A stretch of 7,169 nucleotides of DNA from Ktedonobacterales bacterium. Lineage in GTDB: Bacteria > Chloroflexota > Ktedonobacteria > Ktedonobacterales > JACDGC01. Shown here piece after piece: positions 5,926 through 7,169 of this stretch (its first letter is position 1; each line of letters begins with the position of its first letter). A program made the translations under genes and the position numbers. The stretch spans positions 1 to 7,169 of the forward strand of contig JACDGC010000185.1 of NCBI GenBank assembly GCA_013815535.1. Reading direction: 5' to 3'. Below the pieces are notes generated by a model, which was given only the letters and a program-made list of their open reading frames with translations, was not told the origin of the DNA and ran no database searches.

Positions 5926-7071
5926 TCACGACCCCAGCAGGCGCACCGTGGTGCCTTGCACATTCACCAGATGGGGCGCGGCGAGCAGATCGCCACTGGC
6001 CGTGCCGCGATAGGTGCCCGCGACGCCAGCGGTGCTGGGCAGTGCCAGCAGCGCCGCCAGCAGCGCGGCGTGGTCTGGCCCCACCTGGGCCAAGGTGGCG
6101 GACAACAGATTCACCGCGTCATAGAGCGCGGCGGCGTGCTCGTCGGGCAGCGCGCCAAAGCGCTGCACATACGCGGCGGTGAATTGCCGGCTGGCTGTGT
6201 CGGTCAGGTCGGGGGACCACGTGATGCCCCCAACCACCCCTGCGGCATCCCTGCCCGCCAGCGCGATGAAGGTGGCATCCACCGCGCCCACCAGGAATTG
6301 TCCGGCCCAGCCCGCCCCGTGCAACGCGTGCAACAGCGTCGCGGCCTCGGCCTCGGCTCCCCAACACAGCACAGTGCTCGCATGGAGCGCGAGAATGGCA
6401 CTGACACTCGCGGTGGCATCGATCATCCCCGGCGGCACATTGACCTGGGCGGCGGGATGTGGCCCCGCTGCGGCCAGTGCCGCTGCCCCGGCATGGCCAT
6501 AGGGATCATCTTCGCTGGCTAACACGAACGTGCCGCCGCTCTGGACGGCGTAGTTCGCCAGCGCCGCTGCCCAGGTCGTCAGCGCGGGACGCAGGCGCAG
6601 AATCGTTGGCGTTCCACCATTTTGTGGTGGCGCGGTCAGCTCTGATGCCATCGCTAGCGTCAGGGTGGGGAGGCCAGCGCTTGCCAGCAAGGGCATGGCC
6701 GCGACAGCTGCGTCATTTTCGTCTGGCCCCAACAACGCCACGATGGGCGGATCGTGCCCCAGCAGTTCGCGGACGCGATCACTCACCGCGCTGGCACCGC
6801 TAAACACCGTCGCCAACTGGTAGCGCGTTCCGTGCCAGAGGATGCCCCCATGAGCATTCACCTGCTCGATGGCCAGTTGCGCCCCGTTGCCGCTATAGCT
6901 GCCCTCGACGCCGCCTGGCCCCAGACCCGCGCCCACCAACCCCAGTGCCCAGGTGGGGGGCGTGGCCGTGGCGTTGCCCGCCAGCGCATGCAAGCGTGCG
7001 CATCCACTCAGGATGCACGCCAACCCTAGTAGGAATCCCATGCTCCAGCGGAGCGAAAATCGCACGTCCAT
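5926..7071 (-). CDS. Branched-chain-amino-acid-type ABC transporter substrate-binding lipoprotein
   Basis: This 381-residue protein should be a solute-binding lipoprotein outside the cytoplasmic membrane that feeds a LivHMGF-like ABC importer. The signal peptide (RFSLRWSMGFLLGLACILSGC) ends in a lipobox with Cys24. The mature part follows the periplasmic-binding type-1 (Peripla_BP_6) plan: ALGLVGAGLGPGGVEGSYSG, then GAQLAIEQVNAHGGILWHG, VALLGPDENDAAVAAMPLL, FVLASEDDPYGHAGA, GWAGQFLVGAVDATFI and SRQFTAAYVQRFGALPDEHAAALYDAV. No ABC permease or ATPase is in the window. ATG 7071 gives a normal short signal n-region. An upstream in-frame ATG at 7107 would add 12 polar residues and has no Shine-Dalgarno. 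AAAGAGGA (7092-7085) lies 13 nt before 7071. The sequence is Ala/Gly-rich and diverged, so the ligand (amino acid, amide, urea or other) is unknown. Confidence 0.85.
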   Translation of the reverse strand: MDVRFSLRWSMGFLLGLACILSGCARLHALAGNATATPPTWALGLVGAGLGPGGVEGSYSGNGAQLAIEQVNAHGGILWHGTRYQLATVFSGASAVSDRVRELLGHDPPIVALLGPDENDAAVAAMPLLASAGLPTLTLAMASELTAPPQNGGTPTILRLRPALTTWAAALANYAVQSGGTFVLASEDDPYGHAGAAALAAAGPHPAAQVNVPPGMIDATASVSAILALHASTVLCWGAEAEAATLLHALHGAGWAGQFLVGAVDATFIALAGRDAAGVVGGITWSPDLTDTASRQFTAAYVQRFGALPDEHAAALYDAVNLLSATLAQVGPDHAALLAALLALPSTAGVAGTYRGTASGDLLAAPHLVNVQGTTVRLLGS

Positions 7072-7107
7072 ATGCTGCCGCCAATCCTCTTTGCTGTGCT
7101 GTGCCAT

Positions 7108-7169
7108 TGCAAAAAAGACGCCAAGGTGCCAGCGGAACAGGCAGTGGCCGCGAACTGGTGACCAGGAAT
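7108..7169. other. Upstream region of the lipoprotein gene, no gene seen
   Basis: These 62 bp run to the window edge. A small inverted repeat CTGGT-G-ACCAG (7156-7166) and a T-run on the minus strand (TTTTTT just upstream of 7107) are visible. No convincing promoter hexamers are present, so the promoter may lie outside. Confidence 0.35.

Noticed and set aside
5833..6522. Plus-strand open frame opposite the lipoprotein gene
   Set aside because: Gly/Gln/Arg-rich shadow translation overlapping the hydrolase end. The minus strand encodes a lipobox and binding-protein fold.
7156..7166. CTGGT-G-ACCAG inverted repeat at the right edge
   Set aside because: Short (5-bp arms), cut off from its context by the window end, and with no promoter nearby to relate it to.

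Overview
This is a high-GC bacterial window (about 63% G+C in the coding line sampled) with eight supported protein-coding genes in four transcription blocks. No rRNA, tRNA, CRISPR array, insertion sequence or phage gene was seen. The host is uncertain. A probable F420-dependent PPOX-fold enzyme, a membrane-anchored YVTN-type beta-propeller and a lipoprotein solute-binding protein fit Chloroflexota best, with Actinomycetota or another F420-using lineage as alternatives. This is inferred from gene content only.

Layout: (1) 1-569, minus strand: the N-terminal half of gcvT, the aminomethyltransferase of the glycine cleavage system, running off the left edge. (2) 570-712: a divergent promoter region. 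(3) 713-3140, plus strand: three close genes (gaps 28 and 45 bp), probably one operon. They encode a membrane-anchored seven-bladed beta-propeller, a His/Asp/Glu-rich protein resembling the zinc-dependent phospholipase C group, and a small PPOX-class flavin/F420 oxidoreductase. A 9-bp perfect hairpin follows the last stop. (4) 3141-3385: a convergent gap of lower G+C (about 49%) with no convincing gene. (5) 3386-4120, minus strand: a TetR-family repressor, divergent from (6) 4238-5894, plus strand: a short-chain dehydrogenase followed 19 bp later by an alpha/beta hydrolase. (7) 5926-7071, minus strand: a branched-chain-amino-acid-type solute-binding lipoprotein, convergent with the hydrolase.

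The most coherent unit is the TetR/SDR/hydrolase cassette. The divergent intergenic region holds a perfect inverted repeat (CCTGAA-N6-TTCAGG, 4149-4166). It abuts the -35 of a good promoter for the SDR gene and covers the -35 zone of the TetR gene's own promoter. This is the arrangement expected for a TetR operator controlling both directions. The SDR (intact NAD-type site) and hydrolase (intact Ser-Asp-His triad) could act in sequence on an alcohol/ketone/ester or lipid-like substrate, but the substrate cannot be read from sequence.

I found no clearly undescribed defence, mobile or RNA system. The least explained parts are the function of the three-gene propeller/metalloprotein/PPOX operon and the lower-G+C convergent gap.
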